DNA from: Stieleria varia | Lineage (GTDB): Bacteria; Planctomycetota; Planctomycetia; Pirellulales; Pirellulaceae | Length of the DNA stretch: 64,000 bases | NCBI RefSeq assembly: GCF_038443385.1 | Contig: NZ_CP151726.1 | Location: 3,100,001 to 3,164,000, forward strand | Direction: 5' to 3' | In this document: positions 8,162 to 17,334 of the stretch, in pieces | How the letters are laid out: each line of letters opens with the position of its first letter | Numbering within the stretch: the stretch's first letter is position 1 | The notes under the pieces: model-generated | The model's database searches: none | What the model saw: only the letters and a program-made list of their open reading frames with translations | Told to the model about the DNA's origin: nothing | Program-made: the position numbers and the translations under genes

Positions 8162-9985
8162 ATGAGTACATCCACGGATCCCATCGTCGGCATTGACCTC
8201 GGTACCACCAACAGCGTCATCGCAGCTTTGATCGATGGTCGCCCCACCGTGTTGGCGGTGGACGGGCAGTCCACCATGCCTTCCGTCGTCGGGCTCAATA
8301 GCGACGATCAATTGATCACGGGAACGGTGGCAAGAAATCAATTGGCGGCATTTCCTCAGAAAACCGTTGCGTCGATCAAGCGACGGATGGGCAAGATGGA
8401 CCCGGTCACCCTTGGTGATCAGTCTTTCACACCACCAGAAATCAGCGCCATGATCTTGCGGCGTCTGCGCGACGAAGCATCACGGGCACTGGGTTGTAGC
8501 GTCAACCGAGCCGTCATCACCGTACCGGCTTACTTTGACGAAAACCAACGCCAGGCGACACGCGAGGCGGCGGAACTGGCGGGGCTAAAGGTCGAACGCA
8601 TCATCAACGAACCGACCGCGGCCACTTTGGTCTATCACAACGACTCGACGCAGCGAAAGCATGTTGTCGTTTATGACTTCGGCGGCGGTACCTTTGACGT
8701 TTCGGTCGTCCGAATGGAAGACGGCGTGATCGAAGTTCTCTCCAGCCAGGGCGACACCCAGCTCGGTGGTGACGACATCGACTTGGCGATCCTAGAATTC
8801 GTCGCAGACGAGTTTCAAGACGAACATGACATCGATTTGCGATCCGATGACACCTCGCGTTATCGATTGTTGCAGGCTTGCGAGAAAGCAAAGATTGCGC
8901 TTTCGACCCTCGAGACGGCCATGATCACAGAAGAGTTCATCGCCGAAAAAGATGGCGTGCCATTGAACCTCAACACCTCGATCTCACGTTCCATCTTTGA
9001 TGAATTGTGCGAACCGTTCGTCCAGCGCACCGTCACGTGTGTCGATCGCGCGCTCAAAGACTCTGGATTGGGGATTCATCAGATCGACGACTTGGTGCTG
9101 GTGGGCGGATCGACTCGTATCGTGTTGGTTCAAGATTACTTGCGGCGAGATTTCCGGCGTGAGCCAAGCCGATCGGTGGACCCCGATCTCGCAGTCGCAT
9201 TGGGCGCGGCAGTACAGGCCGCGATGATCGACGGGCAATCCGTTGGCACGGTATTGGTCGACGTTTCCAGCCACACGCTGGGAATCAGGGCGTTGGGCGA
9301 CATGACGCTCTCTGGTCCTGAGGTCATATTCTCTCCCATCATTCATCGCAACACTCCCTTGCCCGCGAGATACGAACAAGCCTTCTCGACGGTTCACGAT
9401 GAACAGAAGCAAGTAGCGATCAAGGTGCTGCAGGGAGAGCATCGAGATCCCGACCGCAACCAATTGATCGGTGAGTTTTCAATCGAATTGGATAAGGCTG
9501 ATGGGAACTACAGCAAGATCGTCGTTCGATTCGACTTGACGCTCGATGGGACGCTGAAAGTCACCGCAACGCAACCGGCGTCCGGAATCCGCCAGGAGCT
9601 GTCCGTCGACAACGCACTGAGCCAGTTCGTCGCCACGGATCGAGAACGTGTCTCCACTCGCCTCGAGGAAATGTTCGAAAGCTCCGATGAAATGCTCACG
9701 CTGGGCGAAACGCCGGATGGGATGAGCATTCTGCGTGCTGATGGAGAGCATCCCTCCGGTCAGTCGCCGAAACAAACCGCTATCGAAAAAGCAAGAGAGC
9801 GATTTCCCGCAGCGTACGCGTTGTTGCAGAAAGCCGATCATCTGAAATCGAGCGTGACGGGCGAAGACGCCGCGGACCTGGAATCGCTAAGATCAAACCT
9901 TTGCGACGCGATCGAGTCCGAGGATGAAGCAGCGATCCTCAGTCTGTCGGCTGAGTTGGACGACGTGCTGTTCTATGTTCAATAA
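8162..9985 (+). CDS. hscC: Hsp70 family chaperone, HscC-like
   Basis: A 607-residue Hsp70. The actin-like ATPase domain has VGIDLGTTNSVIA at residues 9-21, AVITVPAYFDENQRQATREA near 120, INEPTAAT, VYDFGGGTFDVSV near 175 and DLVLVGGSTRIVLVQDYL near 310. The substrate-binding domain follows (VSSHTLGIRALGDM; IIHRNTPLPARYEQAFSTVH). The C-terminal lid is short and there is no EEVD-like tail, as in HscC. It has the short nucleotide-binding-domain loops of the HscC group and sits with divergent J and GrpE partners, so I infer a specialised chaperone separate from housekeeping DnaK. The 109-bp gap upstream could hold an internal promoter. Its stop overlaps the next gene. Confidence 0.93.
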   Translation: MSTSTDPIVGIDLGTTNSVIAALIDGRPTVLAVDGQSTMPSVVGLNSDDQLITGTVARNQLAAFPQKTVASIKRRMGKMDPVTLGDQSFTPPEISAMILRRLRDEASRALGCSVNRAVITVPAYFDENQRQATREAAELAGLKVERIINEPTAATLVYHNDSTQRKHVVVYDFGGGTFDVSVVRMEDGVIEVLSSQGDTQLGGDDIDLAILEFVADEFQDEHDIDLRSDDTSRYRLLQACEKAKIALSTLETAMITEEFIAEKDGVPLNLNTSISRSIFDELCEPFVQRTVTCVDRALKDSGLGIHQIDDLVLVGGSTRIVLVQDYLRRDFRREPSRSVDPDLAVALGAAVQAAMIDGQSVGTVLVDVSSHTLGIRALGDMTLSGPEVIFSPIIHRNTPLPARYEQAFSTVHDEQKQVAIKVLQGEHRDPDRNQLIGEFSIELDKADGNYSKIVVRFDLTLDGTLKVTATQPASGIRQELSVDNALSQFVATDRERVSTRLEEMFESSDEMLTLGETPDGMSILRADGEHPSGQSPKQTAIEKARERFPAAYALLQKADHLKSSVTGEDAADLESLRSNLCDAIESEDEAAILSLSAELDDVLFYVQ

Positions 9986-10214
9986 TCGAGGCGACGAAAC
10001 ATCTGCCCCGGAATCGTCAAGATTTCGTTGCCCTGTTTGTCGGGCGACACAATCCGTGTCAGATCGCTGTCGGCGATGTGACGCGGATCTACGCTTGGTC
10101 AGGGCAGCACATGAGCGATTGGCTCATCTGCTGCGGCAACCGGCATCCGAAGACGTCATTGCGGAGATCCGCTTGTTGCACCCAAGCTCCCTCTCGCCAT
10201 CGACAGATTCATGA
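9975..10214 (+). CDS. Small zinc-ribbon protein of the Hsp70 operon
   Basis: A 79-residue protein beginning MFNNRGDETSAPESS, with two cysteine knuckles, CPVC and CRRC, 13 residues apart (FRCPVCRATQSVSDRCRRCD), typical of a zinc ribbon. A helical tail follows (LRLVRAAHERLAHLLRQPAS). The ATG at 9975 lies inside the last codons of the Hsp70 gene, so the two share an 11-bp overlap and are probably coupled. I do not recognise a named family. By position it is the fifth part of the chaperone operon, and the helical tail could dock on one of its partners; that is inference. Confidence 0.75.
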   Translation: MFNNRGDETSAPESSRFRCPVCRATQSVSDRCRRCDADLRLVRAAHERLAHLLRQPASEDVIAEIRLLHPSSLSPSTDS

Positions 10215-10243
10215 CGAGAGAAGGGAGTTTGGGAACTGCACAT

Positions 10244-10267
10244 GTCAGTCTGGAAAGACTGACGTAC
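10244..10267. terminator. Bidirectional hairpin between convergent genes
   Basis: GTCAGTCT and AGACTGAC form an 8-bp perfect stem around a GGAA tetraloop, followed by GTAC. It sits in the 67-bp gap between two convergent genes, so it may stop transcription from both sides. The same TCAGNCTGGAAAGNCTGACGTAC pattern recurs at 44487-44550 and, in part, at 52322-52755. Confidence 0.65.
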
Positions 10268-10281
10268 AAAACCAGCCTGGG

Positions 10282-13200
10282 CTAACGCTTGCGGGTTTCC
10301 AGGATGTACCGCATCAGGTCGTTGAATTCCTTTCGATTCTTGAGCTGACGTGTCAGATTCTCCGGCATCAACGAGACGTCGGATTCTTTGACGACCTCGA
10401 TGTCATCCTGTTTGATCTTGATCGGATTGGGTTCGGCCAGATTTCGCAGCACGATTTCCTTGTCGTTCTCTGAAATCCGAATGCCGGTCTGCACCTTGCC
10501 GTCCACATCCAACACGCTTACTTGCATGAAGGATTTGTCGATCAGTTTGGAGGGACGCAAGATTGAATCGACCAGTTCTTCCTCCGTCAGCTTCGTCGTC
10601 ATCTTGGCCAAATCCGGTCCAAGCCGAGCGGCTCCCTTGGGCGGGTCATGGCAAGCAAAGCACGCCGCCGACGATTCGTAAAACAGTCTCTTGCCACGCT
10701 GGAGGTTTCCTTCGGCCATCGCGACCGCAGCAAGTTCTCCGGCTGGCGTGTTGAGCAACTCGGTCTCAAGTGCTTCATTGGAGAACTCTTTCGTTTCTTG
10801 CCCCTCTCGCATCAATTCCTTTTCCAGCGGATGTTCGGCCAGCAATTCCTCCGGCGTCCAGAAGGTTGTTCGATCGATGGTCTGCTGGCGTACTTTGGCG
10901 ACCGTCTCAGTGCTCACGGGCGAGGCCTGGTTTCCCCAAGAGTTACGCACAAACGTCAAGACAGCGGCCAGCTCGTCGTCCTTCAGCAGCGACCGGAACG
11001 CCGTCATCGGCGGCACACCGCGTGACGGGTCGTAGGTCTTTCCATGGACGATCATTTTGCCCCACACACCGTGCAACGCCATCTTGATCAATCGTTCTTC
11101 GCTACCGTTGACCCAGGGGCTGTCGGCAAGCGGCGGATAGACGTTGACGGTTCCCTGCCCACTCGTTTGGTGGCAAGTCGCGCAATGGGATTCGCGTTGA
11201 TAGACTTGAGCGCCCAAGTTGTAAGCCTTGCGATCGGCTCGTTTCAAATGCTTGGGCGGCGAGAACTTCACGAACTCGATCTCAGCCGGTGCGGCGAAAC
11301 CGCTTGCGCCGGTCGCATCGACATTTTTCCAAAAGTGTTCGACCGTCTTGGCCGCGACGACCGCGTGCTTGACATCCGAGCTGAGCAGTGTGTTCAACAA
11401 TTCTTCGTTAGGAACGCCATGTTGTTGATGCAACCACAACGCTTCGAGCAAATGGTGAGCTTCCGTTTCATCGTTGGGGTCAAAGTCCTTCATCCATTGC
11501 TGGGTCGCCGCGATGACTTCGTCGGAGTCACGACCGCTCAGCTCGACACGTGTTCGATGACGGATGCCGTTGACCCTGTGTTTCAAGTTTTCCAACAAAG
11601 CTTCGATCGGCTCGCCTTCGATTTTCACGGCTGCTTGCAACGGTCGGTCTTTCACAGTTAAACGAAAAATGCGTCCGTGATTGTGGTCACGATTGGGGTC
11701 GCGAATGTTGTGTTGCATGTGGCCGATGATGGCGTTGTGCCAGTCGGCGACATACAACGCGCCGTCGGAGCCGACAACGGCATCGGTGGGACGGAAGTTA
11801 CGATCTTCGCTGTTGAGCAACTCCACACCCGGTGTTCCCCAGACGTGGCCAAACTGCCGATCTTTGCCGTTTCCTTCGCGATCCAAATCGTACTGTTTGA
11901 CTCCCAGAAACCCGATCGTGTTGCAGATCAAAAAGTCGTCTTGCAGTTCTTCTGGAAAGTGATCGGAGGACAAAATTTCGTCTGCCGCGACGGGACGAAA
12001 CTCTTTGGTCAACAGCGTGTGCATCTTGAATCCCTTGCCCTCGGGACGCACCTGGAATGAGTTGCCGCCGGTCCCATCGTTGGCGTAGCAATATCCCCAG
12101 TAGTCAAAACTGGTGCCGTGTGGGTTGGGGGAATTGCCCGCGTGCGGCGTGATCGCAAAGGTCCGCGGATCGAATCGGTACATTCCCGATGCGCCGATGT
12201 TCAAGTTCTGTTTCCAGGGTGTTTCATGGTTGTGAACCAAAAAGATCCCGCTCTGCCAGTAGATTCCGCCATCCGGGCCGTAGATCAAATTGTTGGCGGC
12301 GTGGTGCGTGTCCGCTGTGCCCAAACCTTGCAAGATCGGATACCGCACGTCGGCTTTGTCGTCTCCGTCGGTGTCCTTGAGGAACAAAAGATCGGGGCCG
12401 GACGTGACGATGACGCCGCCGCCCCAGAACTCAAAACCCAATGGGTTGTGGACGTGGGCAAAGATCTTGCGTTCGTCCGCTTTCCCATCGTTGTCCGTGT
12501 CCTCAAAGATCATGAGGCTGTCGTTCATCTCTTTGCCGGGTTCCCACTTGGGATACGTGTTCCAGCTCGCAGCCCATAATCGGCCCCTGGCATCGACCTG
12601 CATCTGAACGGGGTTGGCAAAGTCAGGGAACTGGACTTCCGAGGCAAACAGGTTCAGTTCATAACCCTCGGGCACTTTGATCTTTGCCATCGATTCCTCG
12701 GGGCTCAGGTAGTCGACGCTGCCTTCTTTTGCGGCGCTGCTGCTCTTGCTGCCGCCGCCAACGTTGGAGATGACCTTGACCGGTGGCGGGACGTTGCTGT
12801 CGTCCACCACGTACTGCTTGCCCTCGGCGGCCGCCCAAACCAGTTTGTCGCGGTTGGCCGTCATCACATCCAGCATCACCAACTCGTGTTTCAGCACATC
12901 CGCGTTGCTTTGCCCATCGACAAAGGTCAACGTGGAACGTCCGCCCCAGATGTCGTTGCCATCGGTCGCGTGATATCGGTTGTGCCAAGTCCAGTTCTTT
13001 TCTTTCACCGCCGCGTACAAATCGGCCATCTTGGTTTCGTCAACTGCAACGGGTTGTCCCAGCAGTGCGCCGGTGATGATCTCGGCCAGCTTCTTGTAAC
13101 CTTCCTCGTTCAGATGAATTCCGTTGATGGTGTAACGCTGTTTGTCAGACTCGAAAAGTTTCTTTGTCGGCGTGAACAGGTCGACATAGGTCACACCGGT

Positions 13201-13767
13201 TTCTTCGGCAGCCTTGCGGGTGGCTTCGGCATACACGGCCAAATTCGCGTTCAGCTCCGTGCCATCGGGCAGGTGTCGGTCGCCCAAGTTTTGATAGGCG
13301 ATGGGACTGAACAGGACGAAACGTACGTCCTTTTCTTTCTCTCGACGCAACTCGGTGTACCGCTGAACGAGCTTGACCAATTCACCTTGATAAGCATCGG
13401 CGCCACCGGGGCCGGCGAAAGATTCGTTGTATCCATAGAACGTGAAGACGACGTCCGGTCCGACATGCTGTAGGTACTCGGCGTCGTTGGTGAAGCCTTG
13501 GTTCCGCGGTCGCTTGTTGACCATGTCTCCCGAGAAGCTCATGTTTCGGAAGCTGACATTCATTCCCTTGAGCTGGCTCTGCAGGGCTGTCTCGACCCAC
13601 GGGTCGTGCTGCATTCGGTCGGCAAGACCGTTGCCATAGACCGCGACCACGTCGTTGGTTTGAAACGAAAATGCATCGGCCGCGCTGGAGGATTGTCCGC
13701 TCAGCGTGGCGGCCAGTACGCACAAGAGCGAAAGGGTAAATCTTGGCATGAAGCGAAAACAGTGCAT
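10282..13767 (-). CDS. Secreted PVC-type haem-binding protein with SGNH-hydrolase-like N-terminus
   Basis: A 1161-residue exported protein. A signal peptide ([23 protein letters not shown]) comes first. Residues about 35-230 look like an SGNH/GDSL hydrolase ([42 protein letters not shown]). Then comes the PVC-type membrane-bound domain ([53 protein letters not shown]), a helical stretch, and two c-type haem sites, CATCHQ near residue 861 and CFACHD near 1037. Such proteins are planctomycete hallmarks with presumed roles in periplasmic or surface polysaccharide breakdown and electron transfer, not firmly known. The ATG at 13767 is chosen for the signal peptide; the frame stays open for 1.3 kb upstream, across repeats and opposite another gene, which is not coding. 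Confidence 0.88.
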   Translation of the reverse strand: MHCFRFMPRFTLSLLCVLAATLSGQSSSAADAFSFQTNDVVAVYGNGLADRMQHDPWVETALQSQLKGMNVSFRNMSFSGDMVNKRPRNQGFTNDAEYLQHVGPDVVFTFYGYNESFAGPGGADAYQGELVKLVQRYTELRREKEKDVRFVLFSPIAYQNLGDRHLPDGTELNANLAVYAEATRKAAEETGVTYVDLFTPTKKLFESDKQRYTINGIHLNEEGYKKLAEIITGALLGQPVAVDETKMADLYAAVKEKNWTWHNRYHATDGNDIWGGRSTLTFVDGQSNADVLKHELVMLDVMTANRDKLVWAAAEGKQYVVDDSNVPPPVKVISNVGGGSKSSSAAKEGSVDYLSPEESMAKIKVPEGYELNLFASEVQFPDFANPVQMQVDARGRLWAASWNTYPKWEPGKEMNDSLMIFEDTDNDGKADERKIFAHVHNPLGFEFWGGGVIVTSGPDLLFLKDTDGDDKADVRYPILQGLGTADTHHAANNLIYGPDGGIYWQSGIFLVHNHETPWKQNLNIGASGMYRFDPRTFAITPHAGNSPNPHGTSFDYWGYCYANDGTGGNSFQVRPEGKGFKMHTLLTKEFRPVAADEILSSDHFPEELQDDFLICNTIGFLGVKQYDLDREGNGKDRQFGHVWGTPGVELLNSEDRNFRPTDAVVGSDGALYVADWHNAIIGHMQHNIRDPNRDHNHGRIFRLTVKDRPLQAAVKIEGEPIEALLENLKHRVNGIRHRTRVELSGRDSDEVIAATQQWMKDFDPNDETEAHHLLEALWLHQQHGVPNEELLNTLLSSDVKHAVVAAKTVEHFWKNVDATGASGFAAPAEIEFVKFSPPKHLKRADRKAYNLGAQVYQRESHCATCHQTSGQGTVNVYPPLADSPWVNGSEERLIKMALHGVWGKMIVHGKTYDPSRGVPPMTAFRSLLKDDELAAVLTFVRNSWGNQASPVSTETVAKVRQQTIDRTTFWTPEELLAEHPLEKELMREGQETKEFSNEALETELLNTPAGELAAVAMAEGNLQRGKRLFYESSAACFACHDPPKGAARLGPDLAKMTTKLTEEELVDSILRPSKLIDKSFMQVSVLDVDGKVQTGIRISENDKEIVLRNLAEPNPIKIKQDDIEVVKESDVSLMPENLTRQLKNRKEFNDLMRYILETRKR

Positions 13768-13895
13768 GTTCAGAAGGCTGTTTGCGGGGAGGGTGACAGG
13801 TACAGATGGCGTGGAATCCGCCGGTGGGTGGAGAGTATTGTAGTCTAAGAAGCCGGAGATGGGCGAAGCGGGAAAAGGCGAGATGGGAACGCCGA

Positions 13896-14075
13896 AATTC
13901 CCCACCGTCCGCGAATCGCCTTCGGCGATTCGCGGACGGTGGGGAGGTGAATGTGCTTGTATTGACGGTAGCTGCCAGTTGTTGCTCCGAACCGGGGCAA
14001 GCCCGGCGGAAGCAAGGAATAGATCTTTCGAAAACCAAGAATGCCACAACCCGATCCTTTTTACAGTCCGGCGAT
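13896..14075. repeat. Interspersed repeat of about 180 bp with 20-bp-stem hairpin, copy 1
   Basis: The block starts with a hairpin whose arms are CCCCACCGTCCGCGAATCGCC and its complement. A conserved tail follows (GTAGCTGCCAGTTGTTGCTC, then GAACCGGGGCAAGCCCGGCG). A second copy, same order and spacing, lies at 37575-37760 next to a REP-associated transposase relic. It occupies most of the gap between the haem-binding protein gene and the ABC permease. No ORF in it is convincing. Confidence 0.85.
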
Positions 14076-14108
14076 AGCCCGAATCTGAAGTGGTGCCCGC
14101 CGCGAACG

Positions 14109-16247
14109 CTATCGATTTGGAAAGTCGAGCGACGAATGATCGGTGTTCGTCGGCGAAATCCGCGTTCCCGAGAATGCGATCACCAAGCAACCTGCGATCG
14201 CGATGCCGGTCGCGGTGGCGAGCCAACTGATGGGCAAATGAGAATGACCATCGAATCCTTCGCCCAAGAAAGCAAGCTCCTTGTGATAGTGCGCGACCAC
14301 CTCCACCAACGCGTTGTGAACGAAGTGCATCAGCATGCCGGGCAAGACACTGCCGGTTCGATAGGCGATCCACCCCAGCACCAATCCCAGCAGCGTGGTC
14401 GGCACAAATCGTTCCAGCAGCAAGACATTGCCGGTCACGACATGAAACAATCCGAACAGCAACGCGGTCAAGAAAATGGTCGGCCAAGGACGCAAGGACT
14501 TGGAGAGCGCGGAAAAGAGAAATCCGCGAAAACACAGTTCTTCGATCACGGCCGGTGTCAACGCCAGCGTGATCACCAACAGCACCGGCGAGGAGTTGCG
14601 GAAAAGATCCAGTGTCTTGAGCCCACGCTGGATACGTTCGCTGTCCAGGCCAGCGATCCCGAGTTGATCGGCAACGATGTACGATTCCAACGCGATACCC
14701 CACGCACCCAATCCGACCAACAACGCGCCGATGATCGCACCGACTCGAGGCGTCGTGATTCGAAAGGTCGTCTGCAAGCGACTGCGGCTCAGCCAAGCCG
14801 CAGCCAACGGCACCAGACCGAACGTGGCTGCCAGCGAGATGGCGTTGAACATCAACTTGGATGGCACCGACAGGTCCGCGACCACACGCATCAGCACGTT
14901 GGAAACGATGAAGTAAATCGGAACGAGCAACGCCATCATCATGGCTGCCGTTTGCGGCGTGGGTACCGCTCGAGAGACTTCTGAGCGGCGGAACAACGAA
15001 GCGATGGATTGCTGGCTGGTGCGCATCACCGCATCGCTGCCAAACAGCATCGAGGCAACACCCAATGCAGCCGCGGCGTAGGCGCACGTGCTGATCACCG
15101 CGATCGCTGCCGCTGCAGGATTCACATTGCCCTGCAAGACATCGCGGGCCAAAACAACAATGTTGACCAACGGTGCGATCGCGAGTGGCCCGGAAAGCTT
15201 AACCCCGGGCATCAGGGACAGCATCCCCGGCGTGAGCGAGAGCAGCATGACCGGGATCAAATACGCTTGAGCCTCTTTGAAGGACTTGGCAAAGCTGGTC
15301 AAGGAAAGCAGCACTGCCGAAAAGAAACCGCTGAATAGCACCAGCAGGCCGAGGATCTGTAGCACCGGCAGCCACGGAAAGCCGGTGTCGTCGCCGGTCA
15401 ACAGTCCCAGCAGGCCGCTGGCCCACAACGTAGTGAACATCGCCAGCAGATTGGCCATCGCAGTCAACAACGCGACCGTGACCACGGCGGTGTACTTGGC
15501 GAACAGCACGTGCCAACGAGGAACGGGCGACGCCATCAACGATTCCATGGTTCCTCGTTCGCGTTCACCGGCGGTCAAGTCGATCGCGGGATAGACGGCA
15601 CCCGTGATCGTCATCAAGACCAGCACCAGGGGGACGATGGTGCCGAGCATCGACGGCGATTGGACTTCACCAACATCCTCCACGGAAACCACTGCCGGTG
15701 GCTGAAATCCTGTGGGCGAATTGGCCGCGATTTCTTCGGCAATACTCTTAGACAGCCACTGCAATCGTTCCACCATGATGCGCTGGCTGTTCTGGCTTGC
15801 CGCATCACCATTGAATGCAATGAACTTCACGTTCGGCGGAACCATTTCTGCTTCTTCGCCGAAGTCGATCTCACATGCGATATCGATCTTGTTCTTTTCG
15901 AGTGCTTCGCGAGGATGCTCCTGCTCCGTATTGAACACTTCGAATTTCGCCAAGCCTCCGTCGCTCGCATTCAACACCGCCTCCGGCGGTCGACTACGAG
16001 GATCCTGCAACCATTCGCTCAACTGCATGCCTTCGCGATCGGATGCCACCCCAATCGTATAGGCGACTTGGCCGGATGGGTCCGACGCAGCGGTCAGCAA
16101 GAATCGATTGAGCGCCATGCTCAACAGCGGATAAACCAGCAACGGCATCAACAACAACGTCGTGATCGTGCGTCGGTCGCGAATCGTTTCTTTCAATTCC
16201 TTCTGACACAAACGCCACATCCGTCCGTGATTCTTCGTCGTCGCCAT
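14109..16247 (-). CDS. ABC-2 type permease fused to CPBP intramembrane protease
   Basis: A 712-residue membrane protein. The N-terminal part is a NatB-like ABC-2 permease: [20 protein letters not shown], a large extracytoplasmic loop, then [20 protein letters not shown] and several membrane helices. The C-terminal part, from about residue 490, is a CPBP/CAAX-protease-like bundle with its three motifs: [14 protein letters not shown] near 565, LLFGLFHV near 600 and [12 protein letters not shown] near 645. It is the membrane partner of the ATPase gene just upstream (5-bp gap) and may export a peptide or Na+, with the protease module processing cargo; that is inference. The ATG at 16247 is used; an overlapping TTG at 16256 is possible. 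The last codons (SSLDFPNR) lie in a half copy of a dispersed hairpin repeat. Confidence 0.88.
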   Translation of the reverse strand: MATTKNHGRMWRLCQKELKETIRDRRTITTLLLMPLLVYPLLSMALNRFLLTAASDPSGQVAYTIGVASDREGMQLSEWLQDPRSRPPEAVLNASDGGLAKFEVFNTEQEHPREALEKNKIDIACEIDFGEEAEMVPPNVKFIAFNGDAASQNSQRIMVERLQWLSKSIAEEIAANSPTGFQPPAVVSVEDVGEVQSPSMLGTIVPLVLVLMTITGAVYPAIDLTAGERERGTMESLMASPVPRWHVLFAKYTAVVTVALLTAMANLLAMFTTLWASGLLGLLTGDDTGFPWLPVLQILGLLVLFSGFFSAVLLSLTSFAKSFKEAQAYLIPVMLLSLTPGMLSLMPGVKLSGPLAIAPLVNIVVLARDVLQGNVNPAAAAIAVISTCAYAAAALGVASMLFGSDAVMRTSQQSIASLFRRSEVSRAVPTPQTAAMMMALLVPIYFIVSNVLMRVVADLSVPSKLMFNAISLAATFGLVPLAAAWLSRSRLQTTFRITTPRVGAIIGALLVGLGAWGIALESYIVADQLGIAGLDSERIQRGLKTLDLFRNSSPVLLVITLALTPAVIEELCFRGFLFSALSKSLRPWPTIFLTALLFGLFHVVTGNVLLLERFVPTTLLGLVLGWIAYRTGSVLPGMLMHFVHNALVEVVAHYHKELAFLGEGFDGHSHLPISWLATATGIAIAGCLVIAFSGTRISPTNTDHSSLDFPNR

Positions 16248-16252
16248 GTTGT

Positions 16253-16981
16253 TCAATTCCTGATCAAGTCGACGAAGATATCCACCAAGGTCTTGTGGCC
16301 GGTCGCATCGCGGAGTTCTTGCATGGTTCCGGTATACTGAAGGTGTCCCTTATGCAGCAATCCGAAGCGATCGCACAACCGCTCTGCTTCGTCGAGTCGG
16401 TGCGTGCACACCACGACGGCTTTGCCTGCCTGACGGAGGATGCTGATGTAGTCAAAGATCGTTTGCACACCGACGACGTCCAAACCGCGTGTCGGTTCGT
16501 CCAACAGCATCACCGGCGGATCGTGAATCAACCCGCGAACCAACGTCACACGCTGGCGTTGCCCCGTGCTGAGGTCCCCGGCGCGGCGGTCCAACAAATT
16601 GCGGATCTCCATCAAGTCCGAGAGGTTTTCGCAGCGTTGCTCGGCCAGTTGGTGCGGAACGTCGTACAGGTCCGCAAAATAAAGCAGCATTTCTCGGACG
16701 GTCAGCCAAGAATAGACGCCATCGTTTGCCGACACGAATCCCAGGCGAGACTTCACGCCAATTGGATCGGTCTGGGTCGTCAGCCCGTCCACACTTGCGT
16801 AGCCGCCATCGGGTTCCAGCAGCCCCAGGATCATCCGCATCGTCGTCGTCTTACCGGCTCCGTTTGGACCCAGCAGCCCATAAACTTCCCCCGGATGGAC
16901 TTCTAATGACAAGTTATCCACTGCCGTCAGATCGCCATGTTCCAACTGGAATCGCTTGGAGAGGGAATGGACGATCAGCAT
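16253..16981 (-). CDS. ABC transporter ATP-binding protein
   Basis: A 242-residue ATPase, NatA/CcmA-like. Visible are Walker A GPNGAGKTTT at 38-47, a Q-loop region GFVSANDGVYSWLTV, the signature LSTGQRQRV at 137-145, Walker B PVMLLDEPTRGLD at 156-168 and the switch histidine in VVCTHRLDEAE. It energises the permease encoded 5 bp downstream. The ATG at 16981 (MLIVHSLSKRF) matches the usual family start; an in-frame ATG at 17065 would add 28 residues of no known kind. Confidence 0.93.
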   Translation of the reverse strand: MLIVHSLSKRFQLEHGDLTAVDNLSLEVHPGEVYGLLGPNGAGKTTTMRMILGLLEPDGGYASVDGLTTQTDPIGVKSRLGFVSANDGVYSWLTVREMLLYFADLYDVPHQLAEQRCENLSDLMEIRNLLDRRAGDLSTGQRQRVTLVRGLIHDPPVMLLDEPTRGLDVVGVQTIFDYISILRQAGKAVVVCTHRLDEAERLCDRFGLLHKGHLQYTGTMQELRDATGHKTLVDIFVDLIRN

Positions 16982-17334
16982 ACGATGGCTTCGACAACTT
17001 TCCGACGCGGTTTCGGTGGACGGTTGGGAGATGGCAGTTTGTTTGATTCGCAGCAAACCGTCCATTGGTTCGCACCTTTTACCCGCATTGGCAAATTGGA
17101 CCGGATGGAACGAACAACAGCACTATAACAGTGAGTACATGGCCAATGGTGTTCGAGCCGGATTCGTGACGCGAGCCGACTCGTCATCCGCGGGGATTTG
17201 GCAATAATGGCCCCCGTCGGGTTGATGCACCTTCGTGCAGCCCATCGATTCACCCCCCTTTTTTACATTCCATTCTCCATTCTCAGGGACGCAAAACTTT
17301 GGAGCCCCCGCGGGACACAAACGACAATGAATGG
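16982..17334. other. Divergent intergenic region
   Basis: This 353-bp gap separates the divergent ABC ATPase and BRCT-MerR-TPR genes and should hold both promoters. No clear -35/-10 pair, operator or repeat stood out. A short dyad (TGCACCTTCGTGCA near 17229) is the only symmetric feature seen, and no function is claimed for it. Confidence 0.4.

Noticed and set aside
13768-15087. Upstream extension of the haem-binding protein frame by about 440 codons
   Set aside because: It runs through a dispersed repeat and in another frame of the ABC permease gene; a clear signal peptide begins at 13767.
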